A stretch of 64,000 nucleotides of DNA from contig NZ_CP005188.1 in assembly GCF_001563285.1 (NCBI RefSeq), forward strand, positions 1,865,501 through 1,929,500. The letters run 5' to 3'. This DNA is from Sphingobium sp. MI1205 (GTDB taxonomy: Bacteria; Pseudomonadota; Alphaproteobacteria; Sphingomonadales; Sphingomonadaceae). Of the stretch, positions 25,527-34,813 are shown piece by piece. How positions within the stretch are numbered: the stretch's first letter is position 1; every line of letters starts with the position of its first letter. The position numbers were made by a program, and so were the translations under genes. The notes beneath the pieces are model-generated. The model did not search any database. It was given only the letters and a program-made list of their open reading frames with translations, and had not been told where the DNA came from.

Positions 25527-26336
25527 TCAGAAGAGGCTGAGCTGGCGTGGCGCGGCACGTTGTTCCGGGCGTTCCACTGTGGACGGCGGCAGAAGTATGT
25601 CCATCGGAACGGGATGATTCTCGATTGGACCGGTGGTTGCCATCAGCTCGGTATCGCGCCGTGCAAGTTTCGCCGACCATCCGCCCATGATGTGCGCTGG
25701 CGTATACCAGTAGCTGCGTATTTCGAGTGAAAGCGAGTTTCCGACGACCACCACGGCAGGAATGTGCAGGAGACTGAACTGGATATACGCCATGTGGGCG
25801 ACCCGCGCGTCGATATCGACGGCGGTCACATGGAGGTGCCGCTGATAGTTGATGCCTTGCGCGCGCATGGTTTGTGCAAGGGCGATAACCGTTGCACCCG
25901 CGCCGCAGGCAGGTTCCATTGCGCGCACAAAACCTTTGCACGCTATCAGATCCTGGATCAGCTTCGGGCCCCCAAGCGTCGCCTCTGCCATCATTTGACA
26001 TATGGGCCACGGCGTGAAGAATTGCCCCTTGTCGGCGCTCGATAGTTCAAGGTTGTTATACACCGTGCCGAGCGCATCGCGGGGTTCGGCCTCCAGCGCC
26101 ATCATGATCTCCGCAAAGACCTGAGGAAAAAGCTCGACGATATCGCGCTCATACTGGCCGACGATATCGAGATAGCGCTTCTCGCGTGCTTCGCGGTTGC
26201 GCAGATCCATGCTGTTGGAGATGCTGATCGCACTCGCCTCCATGCAATCCGAAAACAGTCGGTGCAAATCATGGCAATAGGCGCAGGATCGCAACAGCCT
26301 GGTCACGTCTGCGACGTGGCGTTCGTGAGGAGTCAT
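25527..26336 (-). CDS. N6-DNA-methylase-like protein lacking visible motif IV
   Basis: A 269-residue protein resembling the SAM-binding core of type I/IIG adenine methylases. It has GQFFTPWPICQMMAE (104-118), motif I EPACGAGATVIALA (141-154) and a motif II-like TAVDID (171-176). The region that should carry the (D/N)PP(Y/F) catalytic motif reads VGNSLSLEIRSYWYTPAHIM and has no such tetrad. It may bind SAM without methylating, or it is a distinct subfamily. There is no target-recognition domain and no nuclease gene nearby. Confidence 0.66.
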   Translation of the reverse strand: MTPHERHVADVTRLLRSCAYCHDLHRLFSDCMEASAISISNSMDLRNREAREKRYLDIVGQYERDIVELFPQVFAEIMMALEAEPRDALGTVYNNLELSSADKGQFFTPWPICQMMAEATLGGPKLIQDLIACKGFVRAMEPACGAGATVIALAQTMRAQGINYQRHLHVTAVDIDARVAHMAYIQFSLLHIPAVVVVGNSLSLEIRSYWYTPAHIMGGWSAKLARRDTELMATTGPIENHPVPMDILLPPSTVERPEQRAAPRQLSLF

Positions 26337-26502
26337 GATGATGTCCTGATTGACGGCCGCACGTCAGCGGCTCCAGGGGCCGGCAGACCCAGGTTCGCGA
26401 AGTGCATGGCGCACATCGAGAACGGGCAACGCGTTCGAGACGCACGCCACCATGCCAGACCGGGATGGCCGATATGGAACGGCGACGATGACGGTCGACC
26501 GA

Positions 26503-27750
26503 TCAGGCGTCGATCAGGGTTTCGCACCGGCTTCGCGGCGACGAATGCACAGGCAACCGCGGCTCGAGGTGGTTCCGGACGAAACCGCTCGTGATCCCCA
26601 GCTCGCCGGATGCGACCCTGGCAAGCTGCTCCTCGAAACTGAGCTTGCGCATCGCGGCGGCTTCGCGTGCGGCCCTTGCCGCCTCGCGCCGGGTGTCCTG
26701 CCAATGCGCTTTCGCCTCGGCGAAGCCCATCGTGCCGAGGAGACGCCGGAACGCGTACATTTCCTGAGACGAGACCGGAGGCCAGGACGGATTGCGCACG
26801 GGCGTGCGGCGAACCCGGCCGGGCCGCCGGGGAGGCGGCAGGGCCTGACCCTCCGCGGCCAGTTCAGCGGCAAATGCATCGCGAAGATGATAGGCGGTCG
26901 AGGCGCCGATCACGAGTTCGCGCGCGGCTCGCTGGACGGGCATGCGATCGAGGAGCATCGCGCGCAGTAGCTCTTTCTGCTCATCGGTGACGAAGCGCGC
27001 GCTCTCGGCATGGACATGGCGGACCCCGGCGGCATCGCATCCGGGGAGCACTTCGCCCCTGCGGCGCAGGCGGCGGAAGAGCCGGGTCCTGATGCGTGTG
27101 CAGCTCGTCCGTGACACGCCGGTGTGCTCGGCGATCTTCTGGGTGCCAAGTCCCTGCAGGAAGAGTTGCTCGACCTGTTTGCGTTTCGCCGGCGACAGCC
27201 TGGCGCCGCTATAGGCCTGGCCGCCTCCGGGCGGTGGTAGCAGCGCCTTGCCGCGTGCAAGCAGTTCCCGATTATATCGGCGACGCTGCTCGGAAACGCA
27301 GGCCGCCGACACGCCGAGGCGCAACTGGATGTCGATGCCCTTGAGGCCCTTCTTCAGGGCATAGCGTAGGCGCTCGATACCTTCGACGGTCAGGCGACCA
27401 TGCTGATCGCGCTCCGCGGGACGGTATCCACGCCGGACACACAGCGCCGTCGTAACCGCGTTGGAGGCGCTGGCCTCACAGACCCCGAAATGCTTGCCGA
27501 TCGCGCTGAACGACCAGTTTTCGACCTCGCGCAGTCTGACGGCCTCATCGAGGGCTTCACCCTGAAGGCGCGATTTGGGCGCGGAGCTTCTATGGGCCGT
27601 CGTCAAGCCAAGCTTGTTGGCCTTGACCTGCAGGGCATGGACGCTGCGGCCTGGTAGCCGCGGCGCGATGCCATGTCCTTCGGCCGGATACCAGGCGCGC
27701 AGAATGGCGATTTCCTGCGCCGTCCATGGCGCGGATCTGGGAGTGGTCAT
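26503..27750 (-). CDS. Multi-HTH DNA-binding protein with SANT/Myb-like start
   Basis: A 415-residue basic protein. Residues 8-25 (WTAQEIAILRAWYPAEGH) resemble SANT/Myb or GcrA-type DNA-binding helices, followed by several helix-turn-helix-like segments (WSFSAIGKHFGVCEASASNA, GLKGIDIQLRLGVSAACVSE, GLGTQKIAEHTGVSRTSCTR, PVQRAARELVIGASTAYHLR). Repeated HTH units suggest binding of tandem sites, perhaps as an element-wide regulator. The start at 27750 is used. A purine-rich tract lies 64-90 nt upstream. Confidence 0.6.
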   Translation of the reverse strand: MTTPRSAPWTAQEIAILRAWYPAEGHGIAPRLPGRSVHALQVKANKLGLTTAHRSSAPKSRLQGEALDEAVRLREVENWSFSAIGKHFGVCEASASNAVTTALCVRRGYRPAERDQHGRLTVEGIERLRYALKKGLKGIDIQLRLGVSAACVSEQRRRYNRELLARGKALLPPPGGGQAYSGARLSPAKRKQVEQLFLQGLGTQKIAEHTGVSRTSCTRIRTRLFRRLRRRGEVLPGCDAAGVRHVHAESARFVTDEQKELLRAMLLDRMPVQRAARELVIGASTAYHLRDAFAAELAAEGQALPPPRRPGRVRRTPVRNPSWPPVSSQEMYAFRRLLGTMGFAEAKAHWQDTRREAARAAREAAAMRKLSFEEQLARVASGELGITSGFVRNHLEPRLPVHSSPRSRCETLIDA

Positions 27751-27813
27751 GGGAAATGTCTCCGAAGAAGGGAGAGCCTGGTGGTCCGTGGTCCCTTCGG
27801 ACACACTCGCCTG

Positions 27814-27840
27814 CTCCTCTCCCTGCTTCCCCCTCCACTC
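27814..27840 (-). promoter_or_regulatory. G-rich leader tract (multi-HTH gene)
   Basis: On the coding strand: GAGTGGAGGGGGAAGCAGGG followed by AGAGGAG. It lies 64-90 nt upstream of the gene. Confidence 0.38.
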
Positions 27841-27937
27841 TTTATTGCCGTCCATGCCGTGGGCGACTTTCCTGGTTGTGTTCGCCGTCACCCTGATCGG
27901 TCAGCTCGTCGAGACGTCAGAAACAGGCTGATCCTCT

Positions 27938-28243
27938 TCAGCGAATCCAGGGCGCACGCAGGCGGCTGCCCTCGCGGAAGCGATCGGCGCCCAGGGTCGC
28001 AGCCAGGTCATCGCGGATGGCCGCGAAGGGCCGGACCACGTCGATCACGGTAGCTGGCTCCAGGATTTCGCCGTAGCGGGTTCCGATCCAGAGAAGGTCG
28101 CGATCATCATCGTCAACATCGTCGTCCTCCCGCTGGACGATCGCGAAATAGCTGTTCAGGGGCGCGTCCCATCCAATGGCGATGCTCAATGCGCCATGGG
28201 TGCTGGCCGCTTGCGCGAGCGGATCGAGTTCGTGCCGGCTCAT
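27938..28243 (-). CDS. Hypothetical protein
   Basis: A 101-residue acidic protein (QREDDDVDDDDRDLLWIG). It is not recognised. The ATG overlaps the upstream stop (28240-28243), giving translational coupling with the 158-residue gene. Confidence 0.58.
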   Translation of the reverse strand: MSRHELDPLAQAASTHGALSIAIGWDAPLNSYFAIVQREDDDVDDDDRDLLWIGTRYGEILEPATVIDVVRPFAAIRDDLAATLGADRFREGSRLRAPWIR

Positions 28244-28716
28244 GGTGCGTCCATTCCCTCATCCTCGGGTGGGCCGAGACGGTTTTGCATCGCCTGGCGA
28301 AACTGGCGCAGCATCTCGGCTTGCTCGGGGTATCGTTCCTCCCACTGGGCGCGAGGGATCAGGAAGCCGACATCGACCAGTTCGCGCCGGAGCGCCTCTG
28401 TCACGGTCTGCTTGACGGTTTCGGGAATGGCGAGGGGAAAGGACTGAAACTGGCACAACCAGGAGCAATCGTCGGGTTCCTGGTGCCGCCGGAAATGATC
28501 GGCGTCGAAGATGAGATCGGTCCGAACGACCGCATCATCCTTGACCGCGATCACGAATTGACCGCCGGCCGGGGTTCCGTTTCGCGCGGAGGCGATCATG
28601 CGTTCATGCCAGGTGTGCGCCGCGGCCAGCGCCACGCCATAGTGGGAGCCGTAGGCAGCGTGGAGGATCCAGCTGACGGGATGGCTGGCGGCACCGAAGT
28701 GGAAGGTGATTTCCAT
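28240..28716 (-). CDS. Hypothetical protein
   Basis: A 158-residue protein with a beta-rich start (MEITFHFGAASHPVSWIL) and a C-terminal charged helical half (ERYPEQAEMLRQFRQAMQ). It has no recognised domain. The GAGGAG before the ATG is a good ribosome site. Between this gene and the divergent parD gene are 226 bp containing the parDE promoter. Confidence 0.6.
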   Translation of the reverse strand: MEITFHFGAASHPVSWILHAAYGSHYGVALAAAHTWHERMIASARNGTPAGGQFVIAVKDDAVVRTDLIFDADHFRRHQEPDDCSWLCQFQSFPLAIPETVKQTVTEALRRELVDVGFLIPRAQWEERYPEQAEMLRQFRQAMQNRLGPPEDEGMDAP

Positions 28717-28894
28717 GCGGGTGACTCCTCGATTGGAGATGGGACAGAGGTTTGGCGAAGCGGGTTTTTCCGCGGCCAGTGTTCAACTATGCTGCGGGAT
28801 CGTGGTGGGTTCGCCGGTGCGCTCATCCGCAGGCATACGGACAACGCTGAGAGATGCGCTTTGTCTATGATCGGCTCTCGTTGCCCGCCTGATT

Positions 28895-28925
28895 TTGACA
28901 ATCTTTGCCAAATATGCCATATAGT
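28895..28925 (+). promoter_or_regulatory. Promoter and operator of parDE
   Basis: TTGACA at 28895-28900 and TATAGT at 28920-28925 (19-nt spacer). A CATATA at 28918-28923 would give a 17-nt spacer. An 11-bp palindrome, ATATG-C-CATAT (28912-28922), overlaps the -10, a likely ParD operator. ParD begins at 28943. Confidence 0.55.
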
Positions 28926-28942
28926 CTCTTAGAGGTGTTCCC

Positions 28943-29194
28943 ATGGCGACAATGAATGTTTCCCTCCCCGATGCGATGAAGGAATGGGTCGAAGGTCAGG
29001 CCGGGACAGGCAGATACAGCAATGCCAGCGATTATGTGCGCGACCTGATCCGTCGCGACCAGGAGCGGCGGGAGAAGATCGCAGCCATGCAGACCATGGT
29101 CGATGAGTCTCTCGCCTCCGGCATAAGTCCCAATTCCATCGATGACATGATGAAGGAAGCCCGGCGTCGCGCAGGCGTCGGTCATGGCCTATAG
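28943..29194 (+). CDS. parD: ParD-family antitoxin
   Basis: An 83-residue ribbon-helix-helix antitoxin (ATMNVSLPDAMKEWVEGQ, then YSNASDYVRDLIRRDQERRE) with a disordered ParE-binding tail. ParD dimers repress their own operon and block ParE. The stop is 11 bp inside parE, and a consensus promoter is just upstream. Confidence 0.88.
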   Translation: MATMNVSLPDAMKEWVEGQAGTGRYSNASDYVRDLIRRDQERREKIAAMQTMVDESLASGISPNSIDDMMKEARRRAGVGHGL

Positions 29195-29480
29195 ACTCAC
29201 GCGTAACGCCGAAAAGGATCTCATCGGTATATATGTCGGCGGCGTCGGAGAATTAGGAGAAGCCGTCGCGGAAAAATATCAGGCCGGTTTGCATCGGGTT
29301 TTTGGATTTCTCTCCGACTTTCCCTATTCGGCAAGAGCGCGCGCGGAAATTTCACCACCGGTCCGGGCACATCCCTACAAGTCCCATATCGTCGTCTATA
29401 TCATCGAAGGACAGGACATCCTGATCCTCGGCGTCCGTCATGGACGGGAAGACTGGCAGGCATCCGACCAGCTTTCCTGA
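29184..29480 (+). CDS. parE: ParE/RelE-superfamily toxin
   Basis: A 98-residue toxin of the ParE group: MAYRLTRNAEKDLIGIY start, FSDFPYSARAR-type region and the C-terminal VVYIIEGQDILILGVRHGRE strand pair typical of the family. ParE toxins block DNA gyrase. It overlaps parD by 11 bp and reads opposite to its neighbours. This is the third toxin-antitoxin pair on the element. Confidence 0.87.
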   Translation: MAYRLTRNAEKDLIGIYVGGVGELGEAVAEKYQAGLHRVFGFLSDFPYSARARAEISPPVRAHPYKSHIVVYIIEGQDILILGVRHGREDWQASDQLS

Positions 29481-29529
29481 AATTGCGTTCACGCCTGTGG
29501 AACAGGTCTCGCTCTATGACTGGTGCCGG

Positions 29530-32500
29530 TCAGGCCGCTTGCGGAACCTCAGCGCCTTCGTTGCTCGAAGGCGGTGCCAGGATTGCGTCCTCATCGTTCC
29601 CCGGCTCGAACTCCCCTTTGGTCGTCGCCAGGTCAGCCTCCAGTTCCGCGAGTTCCCGCAACTTGTCCTCGAGCAAGGCGGCGTCGGGAAACTCCTGGTC
29701 GAGACGCGCCTCGAAGGCCGGAAGGCGCCGCTCGTTCGCTTCGAGATCGGCCTGCACGGCGGCAAGTTCGGCGTCGAGATTGAGAATGGAGGATTCGAGC
29801 CGGCCCAGCGCCGTGGTCCATCGCGTCTTGTCGGATACTTCGAACGCGTTACGCTCGCCGTGGTGGAGTGCCGCGACAGACGTGCGGATGCCGCGCTCGC
29901 CATCGTCGTCCACGGCCTCATAGCCTGAAAGTTCCACATCGATGCCGTTGACGGTGCCGAGCAACTGCCGGGCCTGGCCGCCGTGCAGTCGCAATTCGAA
30001 GGCCTGCCTCAGAATGCGTTCGCCGGCGGCCTTGCGGTCGGTGACCATGGTGCCGCCGCAATCGAACAGGACCTCGTCGTGACGCGGAAGAACCCGGCGT
30101 GCGATATCGGCCTCCAGCTTCGCGATCAGGTTGGCGCCGTCGATGATGGCGTCCGCGGTTCGCTTGATGGTCCTGCGGATATTATACTGGTCGTCGATAT
30201 GCGCGTCGCGCAGGCGTTCGAGCCTTGCGACCTCGGCATCGAGCCCAGCCTTGCGCATCAGGCGATCGTCGCCGGACGCCAGCGCCTTTGCGAGCGCGAA
30301 CTGATTGACGTTGGAGCCGACATCCTCGATCCGGCGAATGGAGCGATCGCCCGACATCGCCATGTTGATGAAGCGGGCTTTTCTTTCGAGCATCTGCCAG
30401 TTGGTCGCGTCCATCGAGCCACTGGTCGCATAGCCGTATAGCTCGATTTCGTCGTTCTGGTTCCCCTGGCGCTCGATCCGGCCTTCGCGCTGCTCGATAT
30501 CAGAGGGTATCCAGGGAACGTCGAGGTGATGCAGGGCTTTGAGGCGCTGCTGCGCGTTGACGCCCGTTCCCATGGTGGGCGTGGAGCCGATGAGAATGCG
30601 CTTGCGCCCCTGATTGAGGTCGTTGAACAGGCGCTGCTTGGCGCTGTTCTTCTTATAATGCTGCATGAAGGCGATCTGATCGGCCGGTATGCCCATCTCG
30701 ATCAGCTGCTCGCGGATCCAGACATAGGCGGAGAAGCCGCGTGTCTCGATGGCGTTCTCGGTGCCGAGATCGGAGAAGATCATCTGCACGGCGCCGGGCA
30801 GCGGATAAGGTCGCCCGGTTTCCGGGTCGGTGTAACGATTGTCGGCCGTATCGCGCCAGATACGATGGACGTTCTCGATCAGGAGATTGAGCTTGTTGCC
30901 CTCCTCGTTCCCCATCATGGGGTCCACGAAGCGGAGATCGATCGCCGAATGCCGCCCGTCGGTGATCACCGAAAGCAGGATATCGTCGCCCTTCTGGGGT
31001 CGCCCGCTGCGGTTCTCGATCGCCTTGATGCGTCCGGCCAGCACCTTCTGATAGGCCTTGAAGGGCGCCCCGGACTGGGCGACGATGATCTTGCGCTTGC
31101 CACCCTTGATGGTGGGCAGCCGGACATATTGGCGCAAATCGTCCTTGAGTACGACATCGGCAACGCTGCGGTACATCGCCATCAGGTCGGCGACGTTGAC
31201 GAATTCGCAGAAGCGCGTGACCGGCTTGTAGCTGCCGCTCGGCTGAAGTTCGAGTTCGGTGCGCGTGTCGCCGAAGTTCGCGGCCCAGGCGTCGAACTCG
31301 TGCAAGCCCTTGGCGTGCAGTTCGTCGGGCTGCATGAACCGCTGCAGCGTATACATCTCGCCGAGCGTGTTGGTGATGGGCGTGCCCGACGACAGGATCA
31401 GTTCGCGCCCGGGATTGATGTCGGCAAGGTATCGGCCCTTGACGAACAGATCCCATGCCCGCTGCGAGCCGGCGGGATCGACGCCCTTGAGGTCGCCCAG
31501 ATTGGTCGCGAAAGTGAGTTTGCGGAACTGCTGGGCCTCGTCGACCAGAATCTGGTCGATGCCGATCTCGCCGATATGAACGAGGTCATCCTTGCGGGCC
31601 TGCAGGTTCTCTAGCCGCCGCTGGAGTCCTTCCTTCAGGCGCTCGACCCGCTTGCGCGAGACGCGATCGTCGCTCTGAATGCCCGTGATCAGCACCTCGT
31701 AGCTGGCGAGCTGGTCTTCGATCAGCTGCTTTTCGAAGGCTGCCGGGGTGGGGATGAACTTGAACGCATCATGGGTGATGATGATCGCGTCCCAGTTGCC
31801 GGTCGCCGCGCGGGCCAGGAACCGCCGCCGCTTCTCCTTGATGAAGTTGGTGTCGTCGGCGACAAGGATGCGCGCCGTGGGATAGAGCATCAGAAACTCG
31901 CGCGCGATCTGCGCGAGACAATGATTGGGCACCGCGATCATCGGCTTGTTGGCAAGGCCGAGACGGCGCTGCTCCATCACGGCGGCGCACAGGCTGAAGG
32001 TTTTGCCCGCGCCGACGCTATGAGCTACATAGGTCGAGCCCGCGGCGACGATCCGCCAGACAACGCGCTTCTGATGGTCGCGCATCTGGATGGTGGTCGA
32101 CGCGCCCGGAAGCGTCAGATGCCTGCCGTTGAACGTCCGGGGAACGAGGTTGTTGTAGGCGTCGTTGTAGATGCGGACCAGGCGATCGGCGCGTTCGCTG
32201 TCTTGCCAGACCCAGGTCTCGAAGGTCGACTTGATGCCTGCAAGCTTTTCCTTGGCGGCTTCGGTGTCGGTGACGTTGAGCTCGCGGCGCTCCGAACCGT
32301 CAGCTTCGCGGTGAACATCGTAGATCTTGGGGATATGGGAATTGAGGGCATCTTCGAGCAGGTCCGCGGCGCCGCGGCGCGCCGTGCCCCAGGTCGAGGT
32401 GGAACTGACATGTCCGGCGAATGGGAGCTTGTCGACGGTCCAACTCGCAATATCGACGGTATGATAGATGGTGGTCTCGACCTCCATGATCTCCGCGACG

Positions 32501-34692
32501 AAGGTTTCGATGACCCTGGTAGGAATCCAGGGCGCGCCGAGACGCGCGGTGATCTCGCTGGGTTTGAGGTCGACCGGCTGGACCGCTTCGAGCGCGGTGG
32601 CGACGGCATGGAAGCGCGGATCGGCTTCGGCATTCTCGCGGGCAAGAGCGAGCTTGGTCCGCACCGGTCCTGACAGGGCTTCGTCCGCCGTAACCCAGTT
32701 GTCGAAATGGGGCGTGGTGCGGACGGGGTCGAGATAGACGTCGTCGGCGAGATCCGCGAGGGCCTCGGCCTCGGTGACGCCGAGCAGGCCGGCGATCAGC
32801 GGGAGATCGACGCGGCCGCGCTCGTGGAGCGACACCGCCAGCGCATCCTGCGCCGAGTGGATTTCATGGGCGACTGGCGGTTTGACGACACGTTCGGTGA
32901 AGATCGCGCCCGGCGTGCCGGTATCGCTCGCCTCGTCATAGGCCTCGATCGACGCGACCAGCCAGACGTCGGGATCGTCAAGGAAAGGCTGGAGGTTCGG
33001 GCGGCGCTGATATTCCTTCTCGGCGCCGGTGTCGGGATCGGCGCGGATGCTGGTGATGGTCCGGTTGATCGGGCCGTATTTCTTCGTGAACTGCCGATAG
33101 TGCGCGAGCAGCTTCTCCTGGGACGCCGCATAGGGCTGGTCGTTCAGCTGCGCCCGCAGGATCGCGCGAACCGCATCGCGGATCGGGATCAGCGCCTTGA
33201 TGATACTGGCGTGCCTGGCGAACAGGCCCGTGGTGCCTCGCCCTGATTTGACATCGACGACGGTCGGCATGCCGTCGACGATCTGGTGCAGAACGCCGCC
33301 CGATACGAGATAGCTGCCTTCCTTGAACTCGGCCTCATCCGCCGCCGTACCGATCTCAAGGTCGAGCGAGACGTCGACCCGGTCACGCAGCGACGTCGTG
33401 CGATGGATGGGGCGGCAGGTGCCTTCGTATCGGGATGCGATTCCCGACAGGGTAGCGATGAGAGCCTGCCCAAGGTCGATGCCCGGCTCGGCGGCGCAGT
33501 GATAGTCCATGCCGAACTGGCCGCTTTTCCATTCATGGCGCCCAAGGACATGACCAGGATTGTCGAGGAAATAGCGGTTGATCCGCAGCGGTCCCTCGCC
33601 CTCGTCGCTATCGGGAATATCGGCCAGATCGATCCACTTGTGTCCGGCGCCGAGGTTGTCTGGCTCGCGCTTGCGGAAGAGTAGGATATCGACGACGACA
33701 TCGGTGCCCGCTTCCTGCCGCATGACCCGGCCGGGAAGACGCACCGCGCCGAGGAAATCGGCGATGGTATCAATATGACTGCGGGCCTTGGGGTCGCTCT
33801 TGTCGAGCGAATAGCGCGAGGTCACGAACAGGGCGACGCCGCCGGGGCGAAGATGCTCCAGCGATTTCGCGATGAAGAAATCGTGGAGCGACAGGCCAAG
33901 CCGGCCGAGGCTGGTCTTGTTCTGGATGCTGAGGTTCGAGAACGGGGGATTGCCGATGGCGAGGTCGAAGTCGCGCGGCAGCGAAGCCTTGTCGAAATCG
34001 ATGCAGCGGATGATCTGCCCCGGATAGAGCGCGCTCGCGACGCGGGCGGTGACGGGATCGTTCTCGATGCCGACGAACATCGTGTCGCTCGCCAGCCAGT
34101 CGGGCCGCAGCCCCATGAACAGGCCGCTGCCGCATCCGGGTTCCAGAACCTGGCCGCCGGTGAAGCCGAGGATGCGGGCGGCATCCCACATGGCGCGGAC
34201 AATATATTCGGGCGTGTAATGGGCGTATTGCGTCGCCCGCTTGAGCGACTGGAGTTCGGCATCGGTCGTCTCCGCGGCAAGGCCCTGCCCCAGTTCCTCC
34301 CAGCCATCGCGGAATGTGCCCGCGCGATCGGCGAAGATATTGTTCGCAAGCTCGGAGGCGCCGAAGCCGATGAACTTCGCGATGGCTTCCTGCTCGGCCG
34401 GCGTCGCCCCTCGTTGTTCGCGGTCCAAGAGGTTCAGCAGCCGGATCGCCTCGATATTGTCCTGCGCGCGGCCCTTCCATGACGACGCCAGCACCCGACC
34501 GGCGGCGAAGGAGAAATCGATGGGTTCGGCCGGAGGCGGATCGGCAAGCACCTCCGCCGGTGCCAGCGAGAAGAGCGTGGGCTCGCAAAGCTGGGAGACG
34601 ATCGCTGCATCGGGCGCTGGATCGGGCGGTCTGGCGGGCTGGTCGAAGTCGAGGCATAGCTGGAGAGCCAGCGCGGATGCACTGTTTCGCAT
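29530..34692 (-). CDS. Adenine-specific DNA methylase / SF2 helicase fusion (COG4646-like)
   Basis: A 1720-residue protein. The N-terminal half carries an adenine methylase: motif I LEPGCGSGLF (about 183-192) and catalytic NPPF (248-251). The C-terminal half is a superfamily 2 helicase: VGAGKT (about residue 895), DEAQ (about 1050), and QREGRIERQGN (motif VI, about 1400), followed by a coiled-coil tail. Very large proteins of this design are core cargo of plasmids and ICEs; a protective or replication-related role is suggested but not proven. The start at 34692 is taken at the natural N-terminus, with AAAAGGAAG upstream. Confidence 0.85.
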   Translation of the reverse strand: MRNSASALALQLCLDFDQPARPPDPAPDAAIVSQLCEPTLFSLAPAEVLADPPPAEPIDFSFAAGRVLASSWKGRAQDNIEAIRLLNLLDREQRGATPAEQEAIAKFIGFGASELANNIFADRAGTFRDGWEELGQGLAAETTDAELQSLKRATQYAHYTPEYIVRAMWDAARILGFTGGQVLEPGCGSGLFMGLRPDWLASDTMFVGIENDPVTARVASALYPGQIIRCIDFDKASLPRDFDLAIGNPPFSNLSIQNKTSLGRLGLSLHDFFIAKSLEHLRPGGVALFVTSRYSLDKSDPKARSHIDTIADFLGAVRLPGRVMRQEAGTDVVVDILLFRKREPDNLGAGHKWIDLADIPDSDEGEGPLRINRYFLDNPGHVLGRHEWKSGQFGMDYHCAAEPGIDLGQALIATLSGIASRYEGTCRPIHRTTSLRDRVDVSLDLEIGTAADEAEFKEGSYLVSGGVLHQIVDGMPTVVDVKSGRGTTGLFARHASIIKALIPIRDAVRAILRAQLNDQPYAASQEKLLAHYRQFTKKYGPINRTITSIRADPDTGAEKEYQRRPNLQPFLDDPDVWLVASIEAYDEASDTGTPGAIFTERVVKPPVAHEIHSAQDALAVSLHERGRVDLPLIAGLLGVTEAEALADLADDVYLDPVRTTPHFDNWVTADEALSGPVRTKLALARENAEADPRFHAVATALEAVQPVDLKPSEITARLGAPWIPTRVIETFVAEIMEVETTIYHTVDIASWTVDKLPFAGHVSSTSTWGTARRGAADLLEDALNSHIPKIYDVHREADGSERRELNVTDTEAAKEKLAGIKSTFETWVWQDSERADRLVRIYNDAYNNLVPRTFNGRHLTLPGASTTIQMRDHQKRVVWRIVAAGSTYVAHSVGAGKTFSLCAAVMEQRRLGLANKPMIAVPNHCLAQIAREFLMLYPTARILVADDTNFIKEKRRRFLARAATGNWDAIIITHDAFKFIPTPAAFEKQLIEDQLASYEVLITGIQSDDRVSRKRVERLKEGLQRRLENLQARKDDLVHIGEIGIDQILVDEAQQFRKLTFATNLGDLKGVDPAGSQRAWDLFVKGRYLADINPGRELILSSGTPITNTLGEMYTLQRFMQPDELHAKGLHEFDAWAANFGDTRTELELQPSGSYKPVTRFCEFVNVADLMAMYRSVADVVLKDDLRQYVRLPTIKGGKRKIIVAQSGAPFKAYQKVLAGRIKAIENRSGRPQKGDDILLSVITDGRHSAIDLRFVDPMMGNEEGNKLNLLIENVHRIWRDTADNRYTDPETGRPYPLPGAVQMIFSDLGTENAIETRGFSAYVWIREQLIEMGIPADQIAFMQHYKKNSAKQRLFNDLNQGRKRILIGSTPTMGTGVNAQQRLKALHHLDVPWIPSDIEQREGRIERQGNQNDEIELYGYATSGSMDATNWQMLERKARFINMAMSGDRSIRRIEDVGSNVNQFALAKALASGDDRLMRKAGLDAEVARLERLRDAHIDDQYNIRRTIKRTADAIIDGANLIAKLEADIARRVLPRHDEVLFDCGGTMVTDRKAAGERILRQAFELRLHGGQARQLLGTVNGIDVELSGYEAVDDDGERGIRTSVAALHHGERNAFEVSDKTRWTTALGRLESSILNLDAELAAVQADLEANERRLPAFEARLDQEFPDAALLEDKLRELAELEADLATTKGEFEPGNDEDAILAPPSSNEGAEVPQAA

Positions 34693-34813
34693 GGAATGCT
34701 TCCTTTTTTGGTGGGTTCGCGGGCGCAGCGCGGCGGCCCACAAGCGTGTCGGGCTGGTCGGGGATCAGGGCGTGATGGGAAGCCCCGGGTCGGGCGTCGT
34801 TTCAGGCGTCAGG

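Noticed and set aside
32707..33246. Plus-strand frames inside the methylase-helicase gene
   Set aside because: Antisense shadows of a long, motif-bearing gene.
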